Assembly: GCF_039555335.1 (NCBI RefSeq)
Contig: NC_092628.1
Location: 98,971,893 to 99,035,892, forward strand
DNA length: 64,000 nucleotides
Direction of reading: 5' to 3'
From: Amphiura filiformis
Lineage: Eukaryota > Echinodermata > Ophiuroidea > Amphilepidida > Amphiuridae
Below the pieces are notes generated by a model. That model saw only the letters and a list, made by a program, of their open reading frames with translations. It made no database searches and was not told where the DNA came from. Made by a program: the position numbers and the translations under genes. Below are positions 45,370-55,255 of this stretch, piece by piece (the stretch's first letter is position 1; each line of letters starts with the position of its first letter).

Positions 45370-45800
45370 ATAGTCAGATCGGCCATGAAACCAACTTCTC
45401 AGGTCCAGTCGAGAGGGTTCCAGCCATGTAACAAGTGTGCGGCATGCGAACATAAACACAATACATGCTGTACACAGCACACAGTCTCAAGTCAAGATTT
45501 TTGAGCTATGTTACTGGTCAACATTTTAACATCAATCACCCCCTAAATTGTCTTTCGACTAACGTGATTTATCTCATCAATTGCAAGAAGTGTGGACAAC
45601 AATATGTTGGCGAGACCAAACGTGCCTTGAAAACTAGATTACTGGAGCATTGTGGGGACACAAAACATAACAGAGACAAACCGGTGGCCAGGCATTTCAA
45701 CAGACCAAACCACACTTGTGATGACATACAGATCATGGCCATTGATAGACCCAGCAGCACTAACTATTTCCATAGACTAGCTCTTGAGTCTAAATGTTAA
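45370..45800 (+). pseudogene. Penelope-like GIY-YIG endonuclease fragment
   Basis: The 45370-45495 frame reads VRSAMKPTSQVQ and FQPCNKCAACEH, the linker with paired cysteines typical of Penelope-like elements. After a shift the 45465-45800 frame reads NVIYLINCKKCGQQYVGETK (the GIY and YIG strands as IYL and YVG) then RALKTRLLEH with the conserved Arg. The domain makes the target nick in this group. It ends in a stop shortly after LALESKC and lacks the upstream RT. The - strand open stretch here is a shadow. Confidence 0.78.
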
Positions 45801-46238
45801 AAGTCATCGTTAAACAAATTTTCTTTGGTCAGTTATTCTGGTCCTCCCTCATTGTTTTTCTTCAATCTTTTGTTTGTTGCAAAATCGGACCACCTTGGTA
45901 TCTCTGGTACCCGCTGTATGGTCTGGGAGGCGGAGCCGACAGCGTGGAAGACGTTAGTGCGTCCTGGATGTCCCACCTAGGCGGGCTGTACAGTTTCGGG
46001 TATCGGATGGTACCAACTGTGGTCCTTATTTTTTGTTAGGCCTTTGGCTTTTCAAAATTTTCCCTTCCCTTTGATATATTACGGTTTGTTTATCTTTTGA
46101 CTAGAATGGCTGACCATAGATTTGCTTTTTCCCTTTTTGACCTGGTTGGCCTGCTATACTTGCACATGCCTGTTTTTCTCACCTAATTGATTTTTCCCTT
46201 GTATGTTCTTATTATCATTCTAATTTCTTTTCATTCTA

Positions 46239-46688
46239 TGCTTGTCCAGTGATGCCTTAGGCGCACAATTGGGCTACTTGGCGATCACTTGCCGCTACTC
46301 AAAAAAGCATGCCGCTACTTGTCTAAAATTGGGCTACTTTTCGCCAGTCTCAGGCAGCGGCAGTAATTTGATGTATTTTCCTTTCAATTTAGCCGATTTA
46401 TAAAGGTTTTGAGTCTCTCAAGCTCCAAATTGAAATTACAATGGGTTTTGTAACCATTTATTGATCGGTCAGTAACTTCCCAGTAAGTACTGGAAGTTTT
46501 AAAGTCAAGTGTTTTTCCGCCCAATTAGGTGTTTTGCGTTCTAAATTGAGTAAATCCGCCCAAATATCTGGTATTAGGCGCTTTTTTGAAGCTTAAAAAT
46601 TGGGCTACTTGAGAATCCTTTAACGCGGCCTGACGAGTCAATGCGCCGCGCCTTGACGCTGAAAAGTTTTGGCAACACTGTGCTTGTC
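46239..46688. mobile_element. hAT-type MITE, 434 bp, exact 8-bp TSD, inside Penelope-like arm
   Basis: TGCTTGTC occurs at 46239-46246 and 46681-46688. The element (46247-46680) starts CAGTGATGCC and ends GGCAACACTG. The phrase ATTGGGCTACTT recurs within it at three places. Removing the element and one target copy restores the 241-bp arm of the host element, which proves the insertion. Confidence 0.92.
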
Positions 46689-47600
46689 ACTTTCTTTTGC
46701 TGTCTTTCTCATTTAATCTCTTGCAGTGCTAGCTACTAGTGCTACTTGTTTTAAACTTGCAAAGGGATGTTTTTATGCTCGAAAGCGTCGGTTGTTTTGT
46801 CTTTTAACCCTAAATTTTGGATGTTGTTGTATACATATTAAACAGTTTTTAACATTTATTTTCCTTGGTTATGTACACTACTTGAATCTTTTTAAGATCC
46901 ATTCAAAGTTTCCCTGCTGGTCAGTTGGTACTAGACTCGCTTGCCAGTCCTATATACGCCGTACCTATGTATATTGAGGACTGGCTTACGCCATTTGGAT
47001 GTCAATGGGAAATACACACTTAACGATTTGCGCCGGTTAGAAACTTGAAAAAAATCTTTAAAATTTCATCAATGTATATAAATGTGGTACCAACTGTATT
47101 GTGCTTGATAATTTAAGACTCGGTTGAAACAAAATTAAGGATCGAAAGCATTTAAGTGTCCAAAAAGGCAAAATTATCGTCAAAGTTCTGCGAAATCGGC
47201 ACCCTTGCGAAGGGTTCAGAATTGAATCGGGAGCGAAAATATCCGATCTTTGCGATCAAAAACACAAAATTACGACTTAAAACATACTATTGGCAAAAGG
47301 CATTATTACCAAACAATATAGAATAGAAAATTTGACATCATTTTCTCAAAATAATGAAAAAATTTGCTCACTAGACATCGAAAAAGTACGCAATCCAATT
47401 CCCGTTCAAACGCGTGGGAAACTGAAAGTGCATAATCGTGACTAGTTGGTACTGTTTTAGTTTGCTTTTTTGCTCAAACAATATAGAATAGAACATTTGA
47501 TGTCAACTTGTCAAAATATTGAAGAAATGTGCTCCCTAAACTTGTGGCGAGTAGGCAAAATAATTCCCATTCAAACACACCGGAAACTGAAAGTGCATAA

Positions 47601-47666
47601 GGCCAAAAAAAAAATATTGTTGTGTTGCCCTCAAGTGGAAAAATGGGAAAGTTGGGTGAGGCGGTC

Positions 47667-47706
<40 letters not shown>

Positions 47707-47971
47707 TTCAGATTTTAAAAAATCCCCTCAAATATTAAATAATGCTTCTTCAATTAGGGGACATTTGTCAATTTTGACTTCTGGATACCTGATAGACATC
47801 AATTAAAGACTAGTCTTTCAATATAATATTAATTTAAAGTGAAAAACATTGATGTTTTGAACAAATCTTTAAAAATTATTCAAAAAAAAAAAAAAAATTA
47901 TTGCGACCCTGATTTTTCAGGATTTAGGACCCGGACGGTTGAGGGCAACACAACAATTTTTTTTTTTGGCC
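47601..47971. mobile_element. MITE with GGCC termini and TAA target duplication
   Basis: The left GGCCAAAAAAAAAATATTGT and the reversed right GGCCAAAAAAAAAAATTGTT are inverted termini that continue GTGTTGCCCTCAA for about 33 bp. TAA lies at 47598-47600 and 47972-47974, a 3-bp duplication as in PIF/Harbinger elements. The interior has a T run of about 33 (47669-47702). Confidence 0.8.
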
Positions 47972-48039
47972 TAATACCGACTAAGCTAGCCTTAAGTAAA
48001 GGCTAAGTCTGGGCTAAATAAAGACATAATTATATTTAG

Positions 48040-48180
48040 TTTAGTTTAGTTTTTATTTAGCTTTGCAACATATACAAAAATACAGAAAAATGGTAAGACA
48101 TCAAGTACAAAGCAACAATAATAAAATTTAAAATTATTATACGGTAATCTCATCTCATCTCATCTCATCTGTATAGTCAG
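48040..48180. repeat. Short microsatellites (TTTAG)n and (ATCTC)n
   Basis: TTTAGTTTAGTTTAG near 48038-48052 and CATCTCATCTCATCTCATCT near 48149-48170 bracket an A-rich stretch. This resembles the tail of a degraded retroelement but no coding part is present. Confidence 0.5.
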
Positions 48181-48198
48181 CAAGACATCATTACTCGA

Positions 48199-48507
48199 CG
48201 CATCACCAGGGCTGTCAACTCTCACGCATTGGCCGTGAGTCTCACGCATTGGGTCACTTTCTCACGGTCTCACGCCAAGGTAGTATAATCTCACGCCTAG
48301 ATAGTAAATCTCACATAAAAAGCTGGAAAATGAGTAAAATCTCACGCATCGTCATGAATAATTTGTTGCTCCTCCCCCCCCCCCCCTTTTCACATTCCCG
48401 AGCGCTCAAATAATCATGGTACAAAATGAACATTGGAGTCGGCAAATCCCGGTACGCCTCTGTCTCACGCCAAGCAATTCCAAAAAGTTGACAGCCCTGC
48501 GCATCAC
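48199..48507. mobile_element. hAT-type MITE, 293 bp, exact 8-bp TSD
   Basis: CGCATCAC occurs at 48199-48206 and 48500-48507. The element (48207-48499) begins CAGGGCTGTCAACT and ends AGTTGACAGCCCTG, perfect 14-bp inverted termini. Its interior repeats TCTCACGC at least six times, again like subterminal binding motifs. It is non-coding. Confidence 0.92.
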
Positions 48508-49597
48508 GCTAACTGAGTATAAACTTATAAATAATATTTTATTATTATATTATTAAAAATATAAGCTTATGAGTTATGTACATACACTGTGACACTCATG
48601 CACTTGTCTGGCGAAGAGCCTAGCCAATAAACTCTCACACGTACACACTATGAATTAGATATAAGTAGTCGATTACCGGGTACCTTGGTATTGCCAGTGG
48701 TTAATTGCGTTAATTTTGGATGTGCAGTGAGCTGAGAGCTGCGTTTCATGCAGAGTTCCAGAGTTCAGTCAGTGTCGAAGCTGCCAAATTCAGCACCGGA
48801 AGTTCGGAACTACAGCTGATGAGTCAACTTTGACCTTTTAACACGCCCACTTGAAAGATAGTTTTTGTTTTTAATTTTATTGCCTTAAATGTTAAGAACT
48901 TTTCTATAATTTATAATTTATTATTGCTAAACATAAAATTCAAATCCTTATTTTAAAATTGATGTTTTTTAAAAGTATTAAAAGTTTACAAAATAAACAG
49001 TTTAGTATGACAGAGGCTGCACGTGGTAACGACCTTATTTGACCTCTACTCATGTAAACAATCCCATGTGTAAAGTAAACAAAGTTCGCGAAATCGAAGT
49101 GTCAGTTTATACAATTTCCCAAAGTTTTTACCGGGGTTTTTACGTATAGTCATTTCGTTTACTATTGCATATGAGTATATTTTATGCAGCTTGTTACAGA
49201 CTTAATACACATCCTTAATTTCTTTTCTGATCAAGTAGACAAAGTTTGAAGATTTGACTTCAACTTCAAAAGGTAAGCTTTTACTGTGTACTGTCATGAC
49301 TGTACGTTACACCCATCGAATGTGTGTCATCAGCCCTCAGATCGGCCCTCAGACTGTAGGAACCCATGGATTCGATCCATGTAGCTGTACGTTATGTTTA
49401 AGCTTAGTAAAGCTGTACTTGTGTGCAGCGAATTTAGAAATACAAAGGTTTGCTCTACTACAGCTACACTATAGTACTAGTAAATTGCTTGTGTCCCGGT
49501 TCGGACACTCAGTGTATCTGCAGGTACTCTAGTAAGACTTCAACTTCCAGTTCAGTCGATCTATATATCATCCATAAGGGGCTGTACAATAATTTAT
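48508..49597. promoter_or_regulatory. Possible upstream region and non-coding first exon of the 50330 gene
   Basis: The stretch lacks recognised repeats. At 49272 a good splice donor (AAAAG before GTAAGC) follows a plausible leader, and an acceptor exists at 50287, 43 bp before the ATG of the downstream gene. So a non-coding first exon ending at about 49271 is reasonable, with its promoter upstream. No TATA box or initiator can be assigned with confidence. Confidence 0.3.
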
Positions 49598-49819
49598 AGG
49601 TGACAAGTAAGATATGTATATTATAGGGCCAAGGACTATAATAACTACTGCACTGGAAATTGTATTTCAGCACAGACAACAGTTGTGGAGTTACAGTCAA
49701 AAATGAGGAAAAACCAATATTTGATCAATAAATCAATAACTACTTGCCTTGAGTTGCTGAACTTTCAGTGTAGTAGTTGTAGTCCTTGCTCCTAAAATAT
49801 ACATATCTTACTTGTCACC
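49598..49819. repeat. Inverted-repeat MITE
   Basis: AGGTGACAAGTAAGATATGT at the left is matched by its complement ending at 49819, with arms of about 55 bp that also share AAGGACTA and ACTACTRCA. It lies in the putative first intron of the 50330 gene. Confidence 0.75.
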
Positions 49820-49894
49820 AATGCACTATAATTTTTGAGAAAAATGTCAAACAGGCACAAAATTGGCCAGGGGTGCAGTACCCCCTTAACTTCA

Positions 49895-50085
49895 ACACTA
49901 CACTATTTTTCGCTCATCTGGAACATTTTCACAAGGTCAATTAGTGTTTTCAGCAGATGGTGATGCTTTCTACATGTACAATCAGGATAGTCCTTTTTGA
50001 TGAAGATATTATGACATATCACCATCTGCAGATGACCTAGCGAAAACATCCCAGGCTACCCAGGTGAGCAAAAAATAGTGTAGTT
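49895..50085. repeat. Inverted-repeat MITE
   Basis: ACACTACACTATTTTTCGCT at the left and the reversed right AACTACACTATTTTTTGCTC are inverted termini. An inner pair CAGATGGTGAT / ATCACCATCTG strengthens the foldback. Like the preceding element it lies in the putative first intron. Confidence 0.7.
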
Positions 50086-50329
50086 TTGGAGTAAACTGTT
50101 TAATCATTTTATCTAACACTATGTATTCTTCTTCTTCTTCCTTTGAAGTACAGTCCTCTCTACGAGAGTATTATTATATGAATATTCACTCGTTTTACAC
50201 CAGTTAGCAACTTTGACCTTCAGAAACAAATATAATATTTATTGTGAAAATGACCATATTTTATGTTGTTTTTCTTCTTCATTACAGAAATTTTTAATGC
50301 ATTTATAGCCAGCAGTTACCACATTCACC

Positions 50330-52197
50330 ATGACGACAAAGGTGTTTGATCTCAGATCAAAGCGTACTCAAGCCAATGCACCAAGGAGCTTGTTTGGAAC
50401 AATGGTAGAAATCAAAGATCCTCAAGCTTTGCATGAAGAGGAACACTTAGAACCAAAGAGAACACCACAGAAACCTGACAAATTAGCCAGGTTTATGCCC
50501 CAAGATGCAAATCAAAGATTGGAAGAAGCTGAAGAATTATTAAGAAAACAGGAACACAAGGTTCGATTTCAGCTTGGAAAGATGAAAGATTTAGAAAACA
50601 ATGCTTTGAAGTTTGAACCAGACCAGAAATTTATTAAACCAGATGTGCCAGTTGATGCTTTAACATATGTGCCAACGACAGCTTATTCCCCTTATGAAAC
50701 AGACGTCAAACTTAATTCAAAGGATATTAGTCTAGCTGAACAGTTTAACAAGCTTGGACTAGGTTCTACAAGAGATTATAATGGACAATCAGAATATATA
50801 GTAAAGAAACCAGGACAGTTTAATTATGAACGTTATAACACAAATCCAAACAACTCCAAGTACAGAAATGCAGGCAATGTGCTTGGTGTAGGAGGATTGT
50901 TTACTTACAAGGGAAAAGAGTATGCACAAGTTGGGAAGGATCTTCAACCGTTAGGAAGGGTCTTCTCAGCTTGCTCCTTTAAAATCACCAAAAAATCAGG
51001 AGTAGGAATTGAAATTCCAGCCAACATTAGAGCTATTCATGGTGCAAGACTTTGCGCTGAACTTATGAAAGATGAGGACCGGGTGAAGAGGGCGCTTCAT
51101 CTTGTTCCATCAGGAAAGACAGGAAAGAAGAGGACGTCACCTGAAACATCATCGCCAGTCATTGTTCACTCTGTAGACCCTATGTATTCTGCTTTGGGTA
51201 ATGCATTAAGGTCAGATGTATTCAATGGGATATCCTACGGTCATATCAAGAGTCTTAATACAGCATCTTACACAGAGGATATACCAGCAAAGTCAACGGA
51301 GATATTTCCGCCTAAATTTGGAGTCCAGAGAAATGCAGACAGTAAGTGTGATTGATAACACACAAATGCACTTGCTTAAAAGCAGTGTGGTTATGTGTAA
51401 ACTATACTAATATTATGATCATAATTATAACATGTAAACTAATATTATCATCATTATTATGATCATCATACATGGTTGAGGATTGCACAATCACTGCTCA
51501 TTATGCAAAATTCCTGATTGGAAAACGGTTTACAAGCTTTATTGAAAAATCAGGCCTAACAGAAATGATGTTTTCTTTCCTGTACGGGTAACCCGACCAA
51601 CCATGCAAAAACATCAACTTTTGAAAGAAAAAAAAAAGATTTGAAAAAGGGGTAACCTTTTGTTTCCTTGAGTGTGATAAACGGAAGTTAGGAAAACAAA
51701 TACAACTGAGTTTATAGACGAGTACTAGTAGTTTGGTGACCTAACCTAAGGTCAGGTCACAAGTCATTCCTAACTTTGAAAATTCTGCATTATAAACTTG
51801 AAAGTTGAAATTTATCAACCCTGGTTGAGAAAAAAAGCCCAAAACAAACAAAATGCATTTATATAACCAGCAGTACTACATTCACCATGACGACAAAGGT
51901 GTTTGATCACAGTGCATCTGGCCGGATTGAACCTGCAACTTGTGTAATGTGAGAGCAATGCTCTATCCAGCTAAGCCACACTGGAAAAGAACAAAAGATT
52001 GAAATCTATATGTAAAAGGTTGGAATGGTGAAGTGAGATGCAAGTAGAATAATATCACCTGGATGAGGTTCTATCACTAACTGTTTTGTTTGTTTGTTTA
52101 TTTTTCAGGTAAATGGAATGAAGATAATGTGATAAGGCAACGTATGAAGAAACAATGGGATGAAGTCACTGCAAGCAAAGCAAAGCAAGACAATTAA
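50330..52197 (+). CDS. Unrecognised conserved-looking protein, two coding exons, 366 aa
   Basis: Exons 50330-51341 and 52109-52197. The donor at 51342 is GTAAGT and the acceptor is TTTTTCAG; the joined codon is AGT, giving 1101 nt and 366 residues ending WDEVTASKAKQDN. An acceptor at 50287 before the ATG suggests a non-coding first exon. The start context (CACC before ATG) is good. The protein has no signal peptide or membrane segment. Residues about 60-95 form a charged likely coiled coil (RLEEAEELLRKQEHKVRFQL); around 120-150 is Tyr/Asp-rich; near 185-205 is NVLGVGGLFTYKGKEYAQVG; near 265-275 is a basic KTGKKRTSP tract. It has a soluble, intracellular look, but I do not recognise the family. 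A poly(A) signal follows at 52324. Confidence 0.8.
51853..51912 (+). repeat. Copy of the 50330 gene's start region within its own intron
   Basis: ATGCATTTATA..CCAGCAG and CATTCACCATGACGACAAAG are present here as at 50297-50356, with few mismatches, including the start ATG (51887) and the codons up to the first Asp. The similarity stops at GTTTGATCACAG and a tRNA-like sequence follows. It has no open continuation, so it is not an alternative first exon. Confidence 0.85.
51910..51984 (-). repeat. tRNA-derived SINE-like sequence
   Basis: On the - strand GTGGCTTAGCTGGATAGAGC fits a tRNA D-arm/A box and GGTTCAATCC a T-arm/B box at normal spacing, with a CTCTCACATTACACAAG-type anticodon region. 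The T stem does not pair properly, so a SINE head or a tRNA pseudogene is likelier than a working tRNA. Confidence 0.5.
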
Positions 52198-52323
52198 TTC
52201 TGACATTTTAGACACATACCAATATGGTACAGTCACTGCAGTGCAAAGTTTTGACAATTTGGTGAAATCAGAAAGTTTACCACAAGGAAGAATTTTGAGC
52301 AGTGAAATTTTTTTTATGAATGT

Positions 52324-52329
52324 AATAAA
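52324..52329 (+). terminator. Candidate poly(A) signal of the 50330 gene
   Basis: AATAAA lies 127 bases after the stop codon at 52197, a normal distance for an animal mRNA 3' end. Confidence 0.5.
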
Positions 52330-52652
52330 TCATTTATTTAATCAGGAGGGTGATATAGCTGCCATGGTTAAACACACTGTGTACACTTCTTTCCTTGTGT
52401 TGAAATTGAGTAAGTACTCATTGAACATAATAACTTTGAGATTACTCCAATTTCCCAAGTGGTTTATTTACAAAAACACCCAAATATTTGATAAAATCTT
52501 GAGCAAACCTTTAGAATAAGCAGTGCTGGTACATATCTAAGAATCATAAGACTTGGTACTTTCAAGTTAAAAAACCTAACTTCAATAAACATGATAAAGG
52601 GTCTTTTGGTGACTGGTTGAGACATGATGCACCCCAGGAGCATCCTTCTTTT

Positions 52653-52935
52653 ACCCAGCAAACACGAAACATTTTCAACAGTATTCGCAAAAGGTTGCCA
52701 GAAAGCATTTAAATATCAGGTAGTCAGGTTATTCAAAGGGTATATAAAGGGTATAACAAATAACATTTTCATAACATTCAAAACATTTTTGGAAACTATT
52801 GTGTGTTTTCAGACAAAACGTTTTAAAAATGTTTTCAAGATCTGTACATAACCCGACATATACAGATTAAAATATTTTTGCCATAACCAAACTCTAAAAT
52901 GTAACCCATTTAAAGTGTTTTGTGTTTGCTGGGTA
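52653..52935. mobile_element. MITE with ACCCAGCAAACAC termini
   Basis: ACCCAGCAAACACGAAACAT at the left and the reversed right ACCCAGCAAACACAAAACAC are inverted termini. AAAACATTTTTGG and related phrases recur inside. Flanks give TA or TTA/TAA, so a short target duplication is possible. Termini of this CCAGCAAACA style are common in marine invertebrate genomes. Confidence 0.75.
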
Positions 52936-53583
52936 ATAAAGGTGCTATAGTGTTTTTCATTTAAAAAATAACCTCGTTTAATCCAATTTACACCAGAACA
53001 TCTATGCAACTGAATGAGTTCATGCCAGTTATGAATTTATTCAGTTTTTATGCAATTTATTGACATTTCAAGGTACATGTATTATTAAAGTTACTCTGAT
53101 TGCAAGTTAGTGGTCATTGTTTGTTACCATGGATACAAATCCACTTAGCAAAAACACTAATTTAACACCATCTGATTTACATAATTATACATATAATATC
53201 GTTTTTATTTTCATAGTAATAAATAATAAGATAACACTTTATTGTACAATCGCTTATCATCGCTAGGTGACAAAACTTTGAATCTCACTTTTTGGTGAAA
53301 ATGAGGATTTTGTACTGATTTGTATGTCTCTCTGCGGCAATAAAGCCACAGTCCCTTATTTACCAAATTGTACCGACAAAACCTCAAATCTTATAAGTAG
53401 TTATAAGGTTTGATAAGTACACATTTCAGCCAGTATAGTTACCCATGGACATATTATTATCAGTATTGTGAAAAACCCTTGTATCTCCATAAATCAAAAC
53501 CATGTAACTCCATTGTGTCTTTCTTGACGAAGGAAGGCAGTCATTAGTGTTATAATTTTCTTGAACATTTCACTTTTTGGAGA

Positions 53584-53840
53584 TATGTGACCCCTCAGCA
53601 CAACTGAGCCCTGAAGTCGCCAATCATCATTTTTGAGATATTCAACCAAAAAATTCTGCTTGAAATTAGCTTTAAAATGATGTATATCATGTCTATAGTA
53701 CTTGACATTTAAGTAGTGAAAAATCAATAAAACAGTCAATAAATCCTTTGTTTCCTATTGTTTATTGTTAAGTTCGATGGAGCATATCTCAATAGTGGCA
53801 CTGGCGACATCCGGGCTCAGTTGTGCTGAGGGGTCACATA
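53584..53840. mobile_element. MITE with TATGTGACCCCTCAGCA termini (TA target)
   Basis: TATGTGACCCCTCAGCACAA at the left and its complement at the right are perfect for more than 25 bp, continuing CTGAGCCC. TA lies on both sides. A second pair of inverted phrases outside it (AGGTGACAAAACTTT near 53262 and AAGGTTTTGTCACCC near 53842) suggests this MITE is nested within an older inverted-repeat element. Confidence 0.82.
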
Positions 53841-55255
53841 TAAGGTTTTGTCACCCCTGCAATGTTATACAAAGGCAACATACTTTTTTTAAATAGTCTT
53901 GTTTTTCATATTCCCACAATGTTCCTCTCAATTGAATATCATACAGTATATAAAGCCATTCACTGTCACTACTTAATTTCCTATTGTGCAATGTATCTCA
54001 TGTCATAACATACTAATTATGCTTAATTCATAACATAACTTATTAGTCACTATCAGACAAGTTGATGAGTTTATAGAGGATACACATTTTTATAATGCAT
54101 GTTGATCTAATTTTGCTAATATTATTGTCCATTAATCATTTTTGGTGTCATATCAGATACCATATTGGGTTGTAATACATATCAAGTAGAGTTCATTTAT
54201 CACGAAAAGTTAGAAATTAACTTAAACTTTTTTTAGCAGAATGTTAATAAAAATTCCTTTAAAAAGGAATAGGGTGAGCAAATGAGGAAGTGTCAAGATA
54301 AAGGTGTAGTTATTTTATTGTTTGAACTGTTTCTATAATTCGCATTGCATCATAATGAGTATGTTTTTACGTGCCTCAAAATGACAAGGACTATTTAGCC
54401 CATGATCTTGCAATGAGACTACAGTGTATGGACAGTGTAGCCTATGTGTCTAATCATTTTGACTATTTAATTCTGACCATGTGATTAAAACAGGCTTTCA
54501 GATTGGTGAGCTATTGTGTACCAAGTGATAAGGCCGGGCATGTAGCAAAAATACACTGGATAATTCATGACAGCCAATTTACTGGCAAAAGGTGGGGCCA
54601 AATAAATCTTAGTTGATTCTTGAACACGATTAAAGCAGGAACCTTCAGGCAGAATGTGAATACTTTATTATCCTGTAACGTTTACTTAGCCTAACAGTCA
54701 ATGAACGTTCATTGTTAGCATAATAAGTAGCTTTGGGTATCCTGTTTATGAAAAAAAAGTGTTTACAAACGAACAACATCTGTTATACATACATCTACTT
54801 GCTAATGCACTGAAAGTCTGATAGAAATGAAGGATAAAATCTGGCAATACCGCCAAATCTTAAAGAAATGAAAATATCTGTTGCAATTTTCGGATTTGCA
54901 AACAAGTAATTCTAGTTCATCCAAGTTGTAAAACAATTATTTCTTTTAATACAAACTCATTCCTTGTTAAGACGACTTTATAGCACTGTTTGAATATCAA
55001 AATGAAGTAATAATTACAAATTTAAATGTCGCCTCTGTAGTTTCCTGAGTATATAGACAGCACAAATATTTTCTGCAATGCTGTGAGCAATATGTATGTC
55101 AAAACCCAACGCAAAGAGGTTTGTGTATGTGCATGTAGCTCTTACCACGCATGGTTATCACAACACATCATAACATACAGACAGCAGCCGAACACACACT
55201 TGAAATCCGTGAAAGCTTATTGGGAGCATGGTGAAATAATCCAAATGTTATATAC
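53841..55255. other. Intergenic spacer up to the LTR element
   Basis: AT-rich DNA without a supported gene. The open stretch at 55083-55349 crosses the LTR start at 55256, so its end is only LTR sequence. Confidence 0.4.

Larger units (their letters stand above)
45118..46853. mobile_element. Penelope-like element remnant with 241-bp inverted terminal arms
   Basis: 45118-45358 is the reverse complement of 46171-46853 once the 434-bp hAT MITE and its 8-bp duplicated target are removed (683 minus 442 gives exactly 241). Between the arms lies a GIY-YIG endonuclease fragment, the C-terminal domain of Penelope-like retroelements. No reverse transcriptase is left, so the element is internally deleted. 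The arms include GACGTTTCGGGAGCATAAAA. Confidence 0.75.
44712..47331. repeat. About 400-bp direct repeats flanking the Penelope-like remnant
   Basis: 44712-45117 and 46931-47331 are direct copies, both starting CTAGACTCGCTYGCCAGTCC and ending in AAACAATATAG, with roughly 85-90 percent identity by eye. Shared phrases include GGGAAATACACACTTAACG and TGTCCAAAAAGGCAAAATTA. The interval between them is the inverted-repeat unit at 45118-46853 plus about 80 bp. After the right copy, a diverged piece (47313-47432) is repeated at about 47476-47600 as well. They may be outer long repeats of the same Penelope-like insertion or a host repeat it duplicated. Confidence 0.75.

Noticed and set aside
47669..47702. 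Poly-T run as a LINE tail in reverse
   Set aside because: It lies inside a MITE with good termini and a TAA duplication, with no LINE sequence next to it.
52160..52519. ORF of 119 aa following the 50330 gene
   Set aside because: It overlaps the last exon in another frame and runs into the 3' UTR; no domain.
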